Made by a program: the position numbers and the translations under genes. A stretch of 13,809 nucleotides of DNA from an uncultured Collinsella sp. (GTDB lineage Bacteria > Actinomycetota > Coriobacteriia > Coriobacteriales > Coriobacteriaceae): positions 1 to 13,809 of the forward strand of contig UQAU01000043.1 in the NCBI GenBank assembly GCA_900539035.1. Reading direction: 5' to 3'. Positions 1-6,136 of the stretch are shown here, piece after piece (positions within the stretch are counted from its first letter, which is position 1; each line of letters starts with the position of its first letter). The notes below the pieces were generated by a model. The model worked only from the letters and a program-made list of their open reading frames with translations, was not told the DNA's origin and searched no databases.

Positions 1-125
1 GCGGGGGGTGGGGGGCGGGGGCGGGCGGTGCCTTCTTTCTTTCTCATTTTCCTCCGTTCGGCCCCCCCCCCCCCAACCCCGGCCCCCCCCCGCCCTACTT
101 CCCGCGGCGCGGGGGCTCCCGCCTA
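1..125. other. G/C homopolymer low-complexity contig edge
   Basis: The first 28 bases are G runs (G6, G6, G5, G3) broken by single bases. After a pyrimidine stretch at 31-57 come C13 (62-74), C4 (77-80) and C9 (83-91). No ORF with a ribosome binding site is present. As DNA, the G runs could form a G-quadruplex and the C runs an i-motif. Nothing similar occurs in the remaining 13.7 kb, so a sequencing or assembly artefact at a contig end is the simplest reading. Any real metY terminator would lie here; only a weak 5-bp GCGGG/CCCGC hairpin (109-122) is visible. Confidence 0.6.
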
Positions 126-189
126 CGGAATCGGAACTAAAGGTCACCAAAGCTTTCTGCCAGCATCGGCGCCTCACACGAACGCTAGG

Positions 190-1473
190 CTAGCACTGCT
201 CGAGTGCCTGCTCAAGGTCGGCAATCAGATCGGCCGTGTCCTCGAGGCCGCACGACAGGCGCACCATGTCGGCGGAGATGCCACAGGCGATGAGCTCCTC
301 ATCGTTCATCTGGCGATGCGTGGCATTAGCGGGATGCAGGCAGCAAGTGCGGGCGTCGGCCACGTGCGTGGCGATCTGGACGAGCTTGAGGCTCTTCATA
401 AAGGTCTCGGCCGCCGCGCGACCACCGTTAAAGCCAAAGCTCACAACGCCGCAGGTACCGTTGGGCATGTACTTCTGAGCGATGTCATAGTACTTATCGC
501 CCTCCAGGCCCGGATAGCTCACGAAGCGTACCTTGGGATGACTCTGCAGGAACTTGGCAACGGCCAGGCCGTTCTCACAATGACGCGGCATGCGCACATG
601 CAGGCTCTCGAGTGAGCTGTTCAGGAAGAAGGCCGCCTGAGGGTTCTGCATGGGGCCGAGGTCGCGCATGAGCTGAGCGGTTGCCTTGGTAATGAAGGCG
701 CCCTCACGACCGAACTTCTCGGCATAGGTCACGCCGTGATAGCTCTCATCGGGCGTGGTAAGACCCGGGAACTTGTCCGCATGGGCCATCCAGTCAAACT
801 GGCCGTGGTCGACGATCACGCCGCCCAGGTAGGCAGCATGTCCATCCATGTACTTGGTGGTGGAGTGCGTGACGATGTCGGCGCCCCACTCAAAGGGACG
901 GCACATCACGGGTGTCGGGAAGGTGTTGTCGACCATCAGCGGTACACCGTGATCATGCGCGGCCTTGGCAAAGCGCTCAATATCGAGCACGGCAAGGGCG
1001 GGGTTTGCGATCGTCTCGCCAAAGACGAGCTTGGTATTGGGCTCAAAGGCTGCCTCGAGCTCCTCATCGGTGCAGTCGGGGGCGACGAACGTGCAGGTCA
1101 CGCCCATGCGGCCCATGGTGTGGGCGAGCAGGTTATACGTACCGCCGTAAATAGCAGAGCTCGCGACCACATGATCGCCGGCACCGGCCACGTTAAAGAT
1201 CGCGAGGAAATTCGCCGCCATGCCCGAGCTCGTGAGCATCGCAGCGGTGCCGCCCTCCATCTCGCAGATCTTGGCGGCAACGAGATCGCACGTGGGGTTC
1301 TGCAAACGGCTGTAGAAGTAGCCCGACTCCTCTAGGTCAAACAGCTTGCCCATGTGCTCGGACGTGTCGTACTTCCACGTGGTGGACTGGTAGATGGGCA
1401 CCTGGCGCGGCTCGGCATCTCCCGGGTGATAGCCGCCCTGAACACATGTAGTACCGATGGTCTGCTCGCTCAT
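190..1473 (-). CDS. metY: O-acetylhomoserine sulfhydrylase (PLP-dependent, Cys/Met metabolism family)
   Basis: A 427-aa cytosolic enzyme expected to convert O-acetylhomoserine plus sulfide to homocysteine plus acetate, the direct sulfhydrylation route to methionine. It belongs to the fold-type I PLP enzymes of the cystathionine gamma-synthase group. Visible landmarks: Y54-S55-R56 (phosphate contacts from the neighbouring subunit), TSSGMAA at 81-87 (cofactor phosphate loop), Y109 (stacks on PLP), VDNTF at 181-185 with D182 for the pyridine nitrogen, and STTKY with the PLP-binding K207. The length fits MetY (about 420-430 aa) rather than MetB/MetC (about 380-400 aa). The ATG has AAGGGAG upstream at good spacing. 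It is a single-gene unit with a promoter at 1513-1541 and is divergent from the next gene. Choosing MetY over a methionine gamma-lyase rests on length and overall sequence character, so the exact substrate is inferred. Confidence 0.92.
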   Translation of the reverse strand: MSEQTIGTTCVQGGYHPGDAEPRQVPIYQSTTWKYDTSEHMGKLFDLEESGYFYSRLQNPTCDLVAAKICEMEGGTAAMLTSSGMAANFLAIFNVAGAGDHVVASSAIYGGTYNLLAHTMGRMGVTCTFVAPDCTDEELEAAFEPNTKLVFGETIANPALAVLDIERFAKAAHDHGVPLMVDNTFPTPVMCRPFEWGADIVTHSTTKYMDGHAAYLGGVIVDHGQFDWMAHADKFPGLTTPDESYHGVTYAEKFGREGAFITKATAQLMRDLGPMQNPQAAFFLNSSLESLHVRMPRHCENGLAVAKFLQSHPKVRFVSYPGLEGDKYYDIAQKYMPNGTCGVVSFGFNGGRAAAETFMKSLKLVQIATHVADARTCCLHPANATHRQMNDEELIACGISADMVRLSCGLEDTADLIADLEQALEQC

Positions 1474-1512
1474 ATCTAGCTCCCTTACCTGGGTTTTAGT
1501 TTTATTCGGTTC

Positions 1513-1541
1513 ACGATACCGCTACCCTGTACCCCTCTCAA
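1513..1541 (-). promoter_or_regulatory. Sigma-70-type promoter of metY
   Basis: Read on the minus strand, TTGAGA (1536-1541) and TATCGT (1513-1518) are separated by exactly 17 bases. This gives a 5'UTR of only about 30 nt, too short to hold an S-box or T-box leader. Any sulfur control would therefore act at the DNA level. Confidence 0.6.
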
Positions 1542-1659
1542 CCCATCCCCAAGGTAGGTTAAGGGAAAAATTGATCAGGGGTATTTATCTCAAGCCTTGG
1601 GCATTTGCTCGATAGATAAAAACGAGGCATACATGAAGCTCTCGATGATTACATGCCCC

Positions 1660-1691
1660 GTCACGGGTACCATAGGCGGGTACACCGTGAC
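1660..1691 (+). promoter_or_regulatory. Hairpin abutting the ribosome binding site
   Basis: GTCACGGGTACC (1660-1671) pairs with GGTAC-A-CCGTGAC (1679-1691). The result is a 12-bp stem with one bulged A and a 7-nt loop. Its last base is one nucleotide before the AAGGAG Shine-Dalgarno (1693-1698) of the downstream gene. It could modulate ribosome access, or be a DNA operator. It lies between two possible in-frame starts (1633 and 1705), so if translation began at 1633 the stem would be coding. Confidence 0.5.
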
Positions 1692-1704
1692 CAAGGAGAC
1701 AACG

Positions 1705-2151
1705 ATGAAGCAAATCGATACGGCCCAGCTCGACATCACCGCCTGTCAGGCTCAAGCTGCCGAATACCACGCCCGTGGCTTTAACTGCGCCCAGGCCGTC
1801 GCCTGCACGCTCGCGCCCGCCATCGGGCTCGACCCCCAGGTCGCCTTTACCCTCACCGAGGGCTTTGGCGCCGGCATGGGCGGCATGACCGAGACTTGCG
1901 GCGCCATCTCGGGCGCCGTGGCCATCATGGGGTTTGTGATGAGCGACGGCATGGAAAACCCCAAGACCAAGGGCCAGACCTACAAGCTGTCGCACGAAAT
2001 CGCCAAGCGTTTTGGCGAGAAGAACACGACGACCGTCTGCGGCACGCTCAAGGGCATCGGATCGGATAAGGGTCCGCTCCGCAGCTGCCCCGGCTGCATC
2101 GACGATGCCATCGAAATCGCCTGTGATGTGCTAAAGCAGCTCGCCGAGTAA
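1705..2151 (+). CDS. C_GCAxxG_C_C family cysteine-rich (putative redox) protein
   Basis: A 148-aa soluble protein of the C_GCAxxG_C_C family, often annotated as a putative redox-active protein of unknown biochemical role. The signature is visible in order: NCAQAV with C28, a glycine-rich FGAGMGGM stretch at 54-61, CGAISG with C65, then C112, C128 and C131 (SCPGC). Conserved cysteines and no signal peptide suggest cytosolic thiol redox chemistry or metal binding, which is inference. The start at 1705 was chosen because AAGGAG lies 6 nt upstream. The frame is open back to 1597 and an ATG at 1633 has a weaker GAGG, giving a longer alternative of up to 184 aa. A 12-bp hairpin sits directly before the ribosome binding site. 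The gene converges on yigZ. Confidence 0.88.
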   Translation: MKQIDTAQLDITACQAQAAEYHARGFNCAQAVACTLAPAIGLDPQVAFTLTEGFGAGMGGMTETCGAISGAVAIMGFVMSDGMENPKTKGQTYKLSHEIAKRFGEKNTTTVCGTLKGIGSDKGPLRSCPGCIDDAIEIACDVLKQLAE

Positions 2152-2168
2152 TCGACAGCAACAGTAAA

Positions 2169-2220
2169 ACGACGGCCGGCGCGCTTGGGATTCATCTAAA
2201 AGCACGCCGGCCGCCGTCGT
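2169..2220. terminator. Bidirectional hairpin between convergent genes
   Basis: ACGACGG...CCGGCG at the left pairs with CGCCGG...CCGTCGT at the right, with a 3-nt bulge and one mismatch, around an A/T-containing loop. It lies between the stop codons of the C_GCAxxG gene and yigZ and overlaps the yigZ stop by one base. There is no clean T tract on either side, so its termination strength is uncertain. Confidence 0.6.
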
Positions 2221-2855
2221 TAGAACTCGGCAAATTCGGGAGCGCCGACCTCAATCTCCTCGCGCCCTGCCATAAGCTCGCGCATCTTAGTGCAAAATGG
2301 CTCCTGCTCCCCCGCCTTAAACACCAAATGAATCGTCACGGCATCCGCGTAATCGGTATCCGAAACCTTGGCACCCGAATCCTGTGCCAAGCGAAGCACC
2401 TGCTCATACTGCGGATAGGCCACATGCACGTCAACCGGCACGACACTCGTCATCTCGACGATCTGCCCGGCCTCCTGAGCCGCGGCCACCGCCGCCTGCG
2501 TTGCCGCAGTATAGGCGCGCACCAAGCCACCAGGCCCCAACAGCGTGCCACCAAAATAGCGCGTCACCACGCAGCAAACATTTTTGAGCCCCGCACCGCG
2601 CAGCACCTCGAGCGTCGGCATGCCGCTCGTGCGGCTCGGCTCACCATCATCGCTCTGGCGCTCGCGTCCATCGACCAAAATCCACGCGGGAACATTGTGT
2701 CGAGCGTCGTAATGACGCTTGCGAACCATCTCAATAAAGGCATTCGCCTCATCCTCGGACTCAATATGGATCAGCTGGGCAATAAACCGACTCTTGCGGT
2801 CCACAAACTCGCCCGAAGCCTCAATATTCGATTGCAGAGTAAAATAGCTGTCCAA
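2220..2855 (-). CDS. yigZ: YigZ/IMPACT family protein (UPF0029)
   Basis: About 211 aa, the usual length of bacterial YigZ. The N-terminal IMPACT domain carries the family hallmarks SDDGEPSRTSGMP at 68-80 and, from residue 96, VVTRYFGG followed by LLGPGGLVRAY to 115. The C-terminal ~70 residues form the usual ferredoxin-like domain. The eukaryotic relative IMPACT binds the GCN2 activator GCN1; the bacterial role is not firmly established, though ribosome or RNA contact has been suggested. The start is a TTG: two consecutive TTG codons lie at 2858 and 2855, and GAGG is 7 nt from the second against 4 nt from the first, so 2855 is preferred. A 6-bp TACGGC/GCCGTA hairpin (2903-2918) lies in its leader. 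No confident promoter was seen. Confidence 0.92.
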   Translation of the reverse strand: MDSYFTLQSNIEASGEFVDRKSRFIAQLIHIESEDEANAFIEMVRKRHYDARHNVPAWILVDGRERQSDDGEPSRTSGMPTLEVLRGAGLKNVCCVVTRYFGGTLLGPGGLVRAYTAATQAAVAAAQEAGQIVEMTSVVPVDVHVAYPQYEQVLRLAQDSGAKVSDTDYADAVTIHLVFKAGEQEPFCTKMRELMAGREEIEVGAPEFAEF

Positions 2856-2972
2856 CAAAGCCCCTCAACAGAATAAAGCGCGGCAACAAACAGCCTCAAT
2901 AATACGGCAAAGGCCGTACCGATAAACCCAGTAAATAGAACGGCAACGTCAATGACCAGGCAAAAACAGCGA

Positions 2973-3070
2973 GACGGCGTCAGCTGAGTCGATTTGGCCC
3001 GAAAGAGGAGGGAGCACGCCTTATGGCGGCGACCGACGAATGAGCGCCAAATCGGCCAGCTGACGCCGTC
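2973..3070. ncRNA. Candidate structured element, copy A of a tandem pair
   Basis: A 98-nt near-palindrome. The outer stem is 14 bp (GACGGCGTCAGCTG with its complement at 3057-3070). A small internal loop follows, then a 9-bp stem CGATTTGGC/GCCAAATCG, a purine-rich internal strand GAAAGAGGAGGG (3001-3012), and a terminal CGCC-TTAT-GGCG hairpin (3017-3028). Copy B has the same layout with a different stem sequence. The strand is not determined. Purine-rich unpaired stretches favour a plus-strand RNA. On the minus strand, T5 lies about 6 nt beyond the stem (around 2962-2966), so it could alternatively end the rnpB transcript. I cannot assign it to a named RNA family. Confidence 0.5.
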
Positions 3071-3078
3071 GAAGGCGA

Positions 3079-3177
3079 GAACCCGTCAGCGCGAGCAAGG
3101 TGCCTTGAAAGACGAGGGCATTGACCTTATGGTCATGCCCGAAGGCTTGAAAGGCAGATTGCCGCGCTGACGGGTTC
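3079..3177. ncRNA. Candidate structured element, copy B of a tandem pair
   Basis: A 99-nt near-palindrome 8 nt after copy A. The stem order is: 15 perfect outer pairs (GAACCCGTCAGCGCG with its complement at 3163-3177), GCAA/TTGC, TGCCTT/AAGGCA, and a large internal loop containing GAAAGACGAGGG on the 5' side and CGAAGG on the 3' side. The apical stem GGGCAT(T)GACC/GGTCATGCCC closes a TTAT loop. The TTAT loop starts at element position 49 in both copies. The element ends 14 nt from the mature 3' end of the RNase P RNA. It may be an independent small RNA, part of an rnpB 3' trailer, or a REP-like DNA repeat. Confidence 0.5.
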
Positions 3178-3191
3178 GCAGCGTCAACAAA

Positions 3192-3556
3192 GTGCTGAGT
3201 GGGCTTGTAAGCCGGGTTCTGTCGTGAACGGTCATTTATCTTGTCTGCACGTTACCGTGCAGCTCCACGCACGCTACCCGAACGCAGACCGGGCCGGCCC
3301 ATAGCGTTCCTATTCGCGCTTGCTCCGGATGGGGCTTGCCAAGCCGCCGTGTTGCCACGACGCTGGTGGTCTCTTACACCACCGTTTCAGCTTTTCCCTT
3401 TACGCCTTGCGGCGCAGGTGGGAGTCTTCTTTTCTGCGGCGCTTTCCGTCGGATCACTCCGCCCGGCCGTTAGCCGGCATCCCGCCCTCTGGAGCCCGGA
3501 CTTTCCTCACGCGTGCCGCAAGCAGCACATCGCGCGACCGTCTGGCCCACTCAGCA
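3192..3556 (-). ncRNA. rnpB: RNase P RNA (bacterial type A)
   Basis: The catalytic RNA of RNase P, which removes 5' leaders from tRNA precursors. The universal element GAGGAAAGTCCGGGCTCC is read on the minus strand at 3491-3508. Near the 3' end is ACAGAACCCGGCTTAC (about 3207-3222). Also visible are GGTGGTGTAAGAGACCACC (3365-3383) and CCGGAGCAAG near 3320-3330. P1 is an 11-bp helix between 3545-3555 and 3194-3204, which sets the ends and gives about 365 nt. The L15 tRNA-CCA docking loop reads GGCAAGCCCC where the common form is GGTAAACCCC/GGTAAACTCC (see findings). The gene has its own promoter at 3564-3590. Downstream lie the tandem hairpins and then a T5. ORFs crossing this region are not genes. 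Confidence 0.97.
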
Positions 3557-3563
3557 GTGCAAG

Positions 3564-3590
3564 AGTGTAGCACACCGTTGTCGCAGGCAA
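3564..3590 (-). promoter_or_regulatory. Promoter of rnpB
   Basis: On the minus strand, TACACT (3564-3569) is preceded by TG plus one base, an extended -10. TTGCCT (3585-3590) is 15 bases upstream, a short spacer that the extended -10 could compensate. The predicted start falls at about 3557, right at the mature 5' end of the RNA. Confidence 0.6.
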
Positions 3591-3719
3591 TGGCACAACA
3601 CAAGCGTTCGACACGATAAACCAAGAACCGCGCTATGCAGTACAATAGAGTCGTCGATGGGCAACGTCGTCAGTCGAGACACAACCGCGCTCCGCACCCC
3701 TCCGTCTACTCGGTGCGTT

Positions 3720-3755
3720 CCCGCCTCCTCCCCGAGGCGGGATGTCGGCATTTTT
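3720..3755 (+). terminator. Possible plus-strand terminator hairpin
   Basis: CCCGCCTC (3720-3727) pairs perfectly with GAGGCGGG (3734-3741) around CTCCCC. T5 follows at 3751-3755, after a 9-nt gap that is longer than usual. No plus-strand gene lies upstream, although a TACAAT box at 3641-3646 without a clear -35 could start a ~100-nt RNA. Apart from this hairpin, the rnpB promoter and the rpsA terminator, I see nothing in 3557-3894. Confidence 0.3.
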
Positions 3756-3836
3756 CATGCACGACAACCCAATAGCCTGTGAACAGCCCGGGCAGCATTG
3801 CGCACGGACAGCATCGTGCACCACAGCAGCAAATGC

Positions 3837-3870
3837 AAAAAGGGACCCGTCCATTGCGGACGGATCCCTT
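3837..3870 (-). terminator. Rho-independent terminator of rpsA
   Basis: On the minus strand, AAGGGA and CCGTCC arms pair across a C-A mismatch (3840-3852 with 3858-3870) around a 5-nt loop, followed directly by a T tract. It lies 25 nt after the rpsA stop. Confidence 0.85.
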
Positions 3871-3894
3871 AAAACAAGTGATCGTCACACCGAT

Positions 3895-5061
3895 TTACTC
3901 GGCGTCGGTCTCCTCGTCCTTCTTCTCGGAAGGCAGCGGGGTAACCTCGATCTCGACGCCCAGAGTCTCAGCAGCAGACTTCATGGACAGGGAGATACGA
4001 CGACGGTCGAGGTCGATCTCCATGACCTTGACCTGAACCTTGTCGCCCACGTGGGTGACCTGAGAAGGCTGATCGACGTGCTTGTTGGCCATCTCGGAGA
4101 TGTGCACCAGGCCCTCGATGCCCTCGCCCAGGTCGACGAAAGCGCCGAACGGGACAAGCTTGGTCACAGTGCCCTCGACGATAGCGCCGACGGGGTACTT
4201 CTTGACCAGTGCGCGCCACGGATCCTCGGTGGTCTGCTTGAGACCCAGGGAGATGCGCTCGCGGTTGAGATCGACGTCGAGAACCTCGACCTCGACCTCC
4301 TGGCCGACCTTGACAACCTCGGAAGGATGGTTGACGTGGTTCCAGGAGAGCTCGGAGATGTGGATGAGGCCGTCGATACCGCCGAGGTCGACGAAGGCGC
4401 CGAAGTCGACGATGGAGGAAACGGTGCCCTGGAGACGCATGCCAGACTTGAGCTTGGACAGGATCTCGGAGCGCTCGGCCTTACGGGACTCCTCGAGCAC
4501 GACGCGACGGGAGAGGACGACGTTGTTGCGGTTGCGGTCCATCTCGATGACGCGGGCCTCGATGCGGGTGCCCATGTAGGAGGTGAGGTCCTTGACACGA
4601 CGGAGGTCGACGAGGGAAGCGGGCAGGAAGCCACGCAGGCCGATGTCGAGGATCAGGCCGCCCTTGACAACCTCGATAACCTCGCCCTCGACGTTCTCGC
4701 CGGAGTTGAACTTCTCCTCGATGCGGTTCCAAGCACGCTCGTACTCGGCACGCTTCTTGGACAGGACCAGACGACCGTCCTTGTCCTCCTTCTGGAGAAC
4801 CAGGGCCTCGATGGGATCACCAAGTGCAACGATGTCTGCAGGGTTAGCGTCCTTACGGATGGACAGCTCGCGGACCGGGATAACGCCCTCGGACTTGAAT
4901 CCGATGTCAACGAGCACCTCGTCATGCTCGATCTTAACGACAGTGCCGTTAACGAGATCGCCCTCATCAAAGTCGGTAATCGTACCGTCGATGAGGTTGT
5001 TCATCTCCTCCTCGTTGACATCGTCAAGAGAGAAAATGGACGAGTTCTGAATCTCACTCAA
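3895..5061 (-). CDS. rpsA: 30S ribosomal protein S1
   Basis: A 388-aa RNA-binding protein that helps mRNA bind the 30S subunit. Four S1 (OB-fold) repeats are visible at about 34-104, 122-187, 206-276 and 291-362. The last two are the most canonical, each with a GAFVDLG strand and a GL(I/V)HISE segment (IDGLIHISEL and IEGLVHISEM). Four repeats rather than the six of E. coli fits Gram-positive and actinobacterial S1. The tail is short and acidic (EKKDEETDAE). The start is TTG at 5061 with AAAGGGG 7 nt upstream; the next in-frame ATG (residue 20) lacks such a site. A non-ATG start on this abundant protein may matter for control. The gene is transcribed towards rnpB but has its own terminator. 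Confidence 0.97.
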   Translation of the reverse strand: MSEIQNSSIFSLDDVNEEEMNNLIDGTITDFDEGDLVNGTVVKIEHDEVLVDIGFKSEGVIPVRELSIRKDANPADIVALGDPIEALVLQKEDKDGRLVLSKKRAEYERAWNRIEEKFNSGENVEGEVIEVVKGGLILDIGLRGFLPASLVDLRRVKDLTSYMGTRIEARVIEMDRNRNNVVLSRRVVLEESRKAERSEILSKLKSGMRLQGTVSSIVDFGAFVDLGGIDGLIHISELSWNHVNHPSEVVKVGQEVEVEVLDVDLNRERISLGLKQTTEDPWRALVKKYPVGAIVEGTVTKLVPFGAFVDLGEGIEGLVHISEMANKHVDQPSQVTHVGDKVQVKVMEIDLDRRRISLSMKSAAETLGVEIEVTPLPSEKKDEETDAE

Positions 5062-5377
5062 AGGTGGACCCCTTTCGAACTACGGGGCCCCGATTGCTAG
5101 GACCTACAGAAGGGTGCGACAAGCACACAACGTTTAGGAACACTCGGGAGCCGACAGATACTAATGTGACGCTTATGCAATCACGTTCGTATAGGTTACG
5201 GGGAAATGGGTTCGATTTCAAGCGTGAACTGCGTTTTTTTACTCGTGTGAAGACTTTTTCGTAATCTTATGGACAGCTGTCTCCACAACTTGACGATAAG
5301 CAGTTTGCCCATACGCCTTTGGGGTAAAGTATCCGGAGCCAACGATTCTGGAACGATTTATCGAGAAAGGTGCCCGC
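5062..5377. other. Divergent intergenic region, rpsA / HAD hydrolase
   Basis: This 316-nt region contains the starts of two divergent genes. It includes T7 at 5234-5240, a TTGACG at 5290-5295, and a TAAAGT at 5325-5330 that is a possible -10 for the HAD gene, with only TTTGCC 15 nt upstream as -35. No convincing rpsA promoter pair was found. The ORF at 5064-5264 lacks a ribosome binding site and is not called. Confidence 0.4.
5066..5091 (-). promoter_or_regulatory. Possible hairpin sequestering the rpsA ribosome binding site
   Basis: The leader contains the self-complementary GGGGCCCC (5084-5091). Its CCCC half can instead pair with the GGGG of the Shine-Dalgarno (5069-5072), plus two further pairs beyond a mismatch, across an 11-nt loop. 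Mutually exclusive pairing would suit autoregulation, which is known for S1 in E. coli. The stem is short, so this is a suggestion only. Confidence 0.25.
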
Positions 5378-6136
5378 GTGCTCAAAGCAGTCGTTTTCGA
5401 TATGGACGAGACGCTTCTTAGCATCAACCTCAACGCATTCATCCTTCGGTATTTTAAGGATGTCTCGTCGATGCTCGCGGACATCGGGCGACGCAGCCGC
5501 GGCGGCACTATGGCACGCCTCGGCACCATCTTGGTCGACCTCAACGCCAACCGCCGAAGCGGCACGGATAATCGCACCAATCTTGAGTTCTACCAAGAAG
5601 AGGTTGAGCGCCGGTGCGGCATTTGCCTTTCGGACCCACTCATCTACGAAGCGTTTACCTACTACGACCGAGAAGTTCTGCCGTACAAGAACGACGATGT
5701 CATCAACGCCCACGCCATGCCCGGCGCACACGCCGCGCTTCAGGCCGTACAGGATGCAGGACTGCGTTGCGCGCTCTTTACCAACCCCAGCTTTCCGCAG
5801 GGGGCCATCGAGTGCCGCATGGGTTGGGGCGACCTGGCCGACGCCCCCTTTGAGCTCGTCACGCACATGGGAAACACCACCCGCTGCAAGCCCGATGCCA
5901 CCTACTATCTAGAGCAGCTTCAGGTGATGGGGCTCGAGCCGCACGAGGTCCTCATGGTGGGCAACGACCCCAAGCGCGACTTCCCCAGCCCCGCCTGCGG
6001 CATTCAAACCGCCTATGTTGGCCAGGGAAAACCCGGCCGAGCCACCTGGCACGGCACCATGGAAGACTTCGCCCGCGACTTCAACGCCGTTATCGAAGCC
6101 TTCTACGAACACCAAATAGCCAACGAACTGTCCTAA
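5378..6136 (+). CDS. HAD superfamily hydrolase (phosphatase-like)
   Basis: A 252-aa soluble haloacid dehalogenase-type hydrolase, probably a phosphomonoesterase of unknown substrate. All four HAD motifs are present: DMDET with nucleophile D8 and acid/base D10, T135 in LFTNP (motif II), K171 in CKPD (motif III) and GNDPKRD with D197 and D201 (motif IV). The cap is a mostly helical insertion at about 15-115, as in subfamily IA enzymes such as phosphoglycolate phosphatase-like proteins. The start is GTG with AAAGG upstream; the next in-frame ATG would remove the first catalytic aspartate. The gene converges on cyuA and its stop codon overlaps the cyuA stop by 3 bases in TAA/TAG, with no terminator between them. 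Confidence 0.88.
   Translation: MLKAVVFDMDETLLSINLNAFILRYFKDVSSMLADIGRRSRGGTMARLGTILVDLNANRRSGTDNRTNLEFYQEEVERRCGICLSDPLIYEAFTYYDREVLPYKNDDVINAHAMPGAHAALQAVQDAGLRCALFTNPSFPQGAIECRMGWGDLADAPFELVTHMGNTTRCKPDATYYLEQLQVMGLEPHEVLMVGNDPKRDFPSPACGIQTAYVGQGKPGRATWHGTMEDFARDFNAVIEAFYEHQIANELS

Noticed and set aside
2973..3177. CRISPR array or simple direct repeats
   Set aside because: Only two units, each a long inverted repeat with different arms and no constant repeat/spacer pattern. No cas genes are nearby.
3241..3619. ORFs of 99-109 codons on the plus strand
   Set aside because: They run antisense through the RNase P RNA, whose conserved elements explain the sequence.
3742..5100. 452-codon plus-strand ORF opposite rpsA
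   Set aside because: It is a mirror of the S1 gene caused by high third-position GC. It is low-complexity (Leu/Asp/Val rich), has no family features, and S1 is certain on the other strand.
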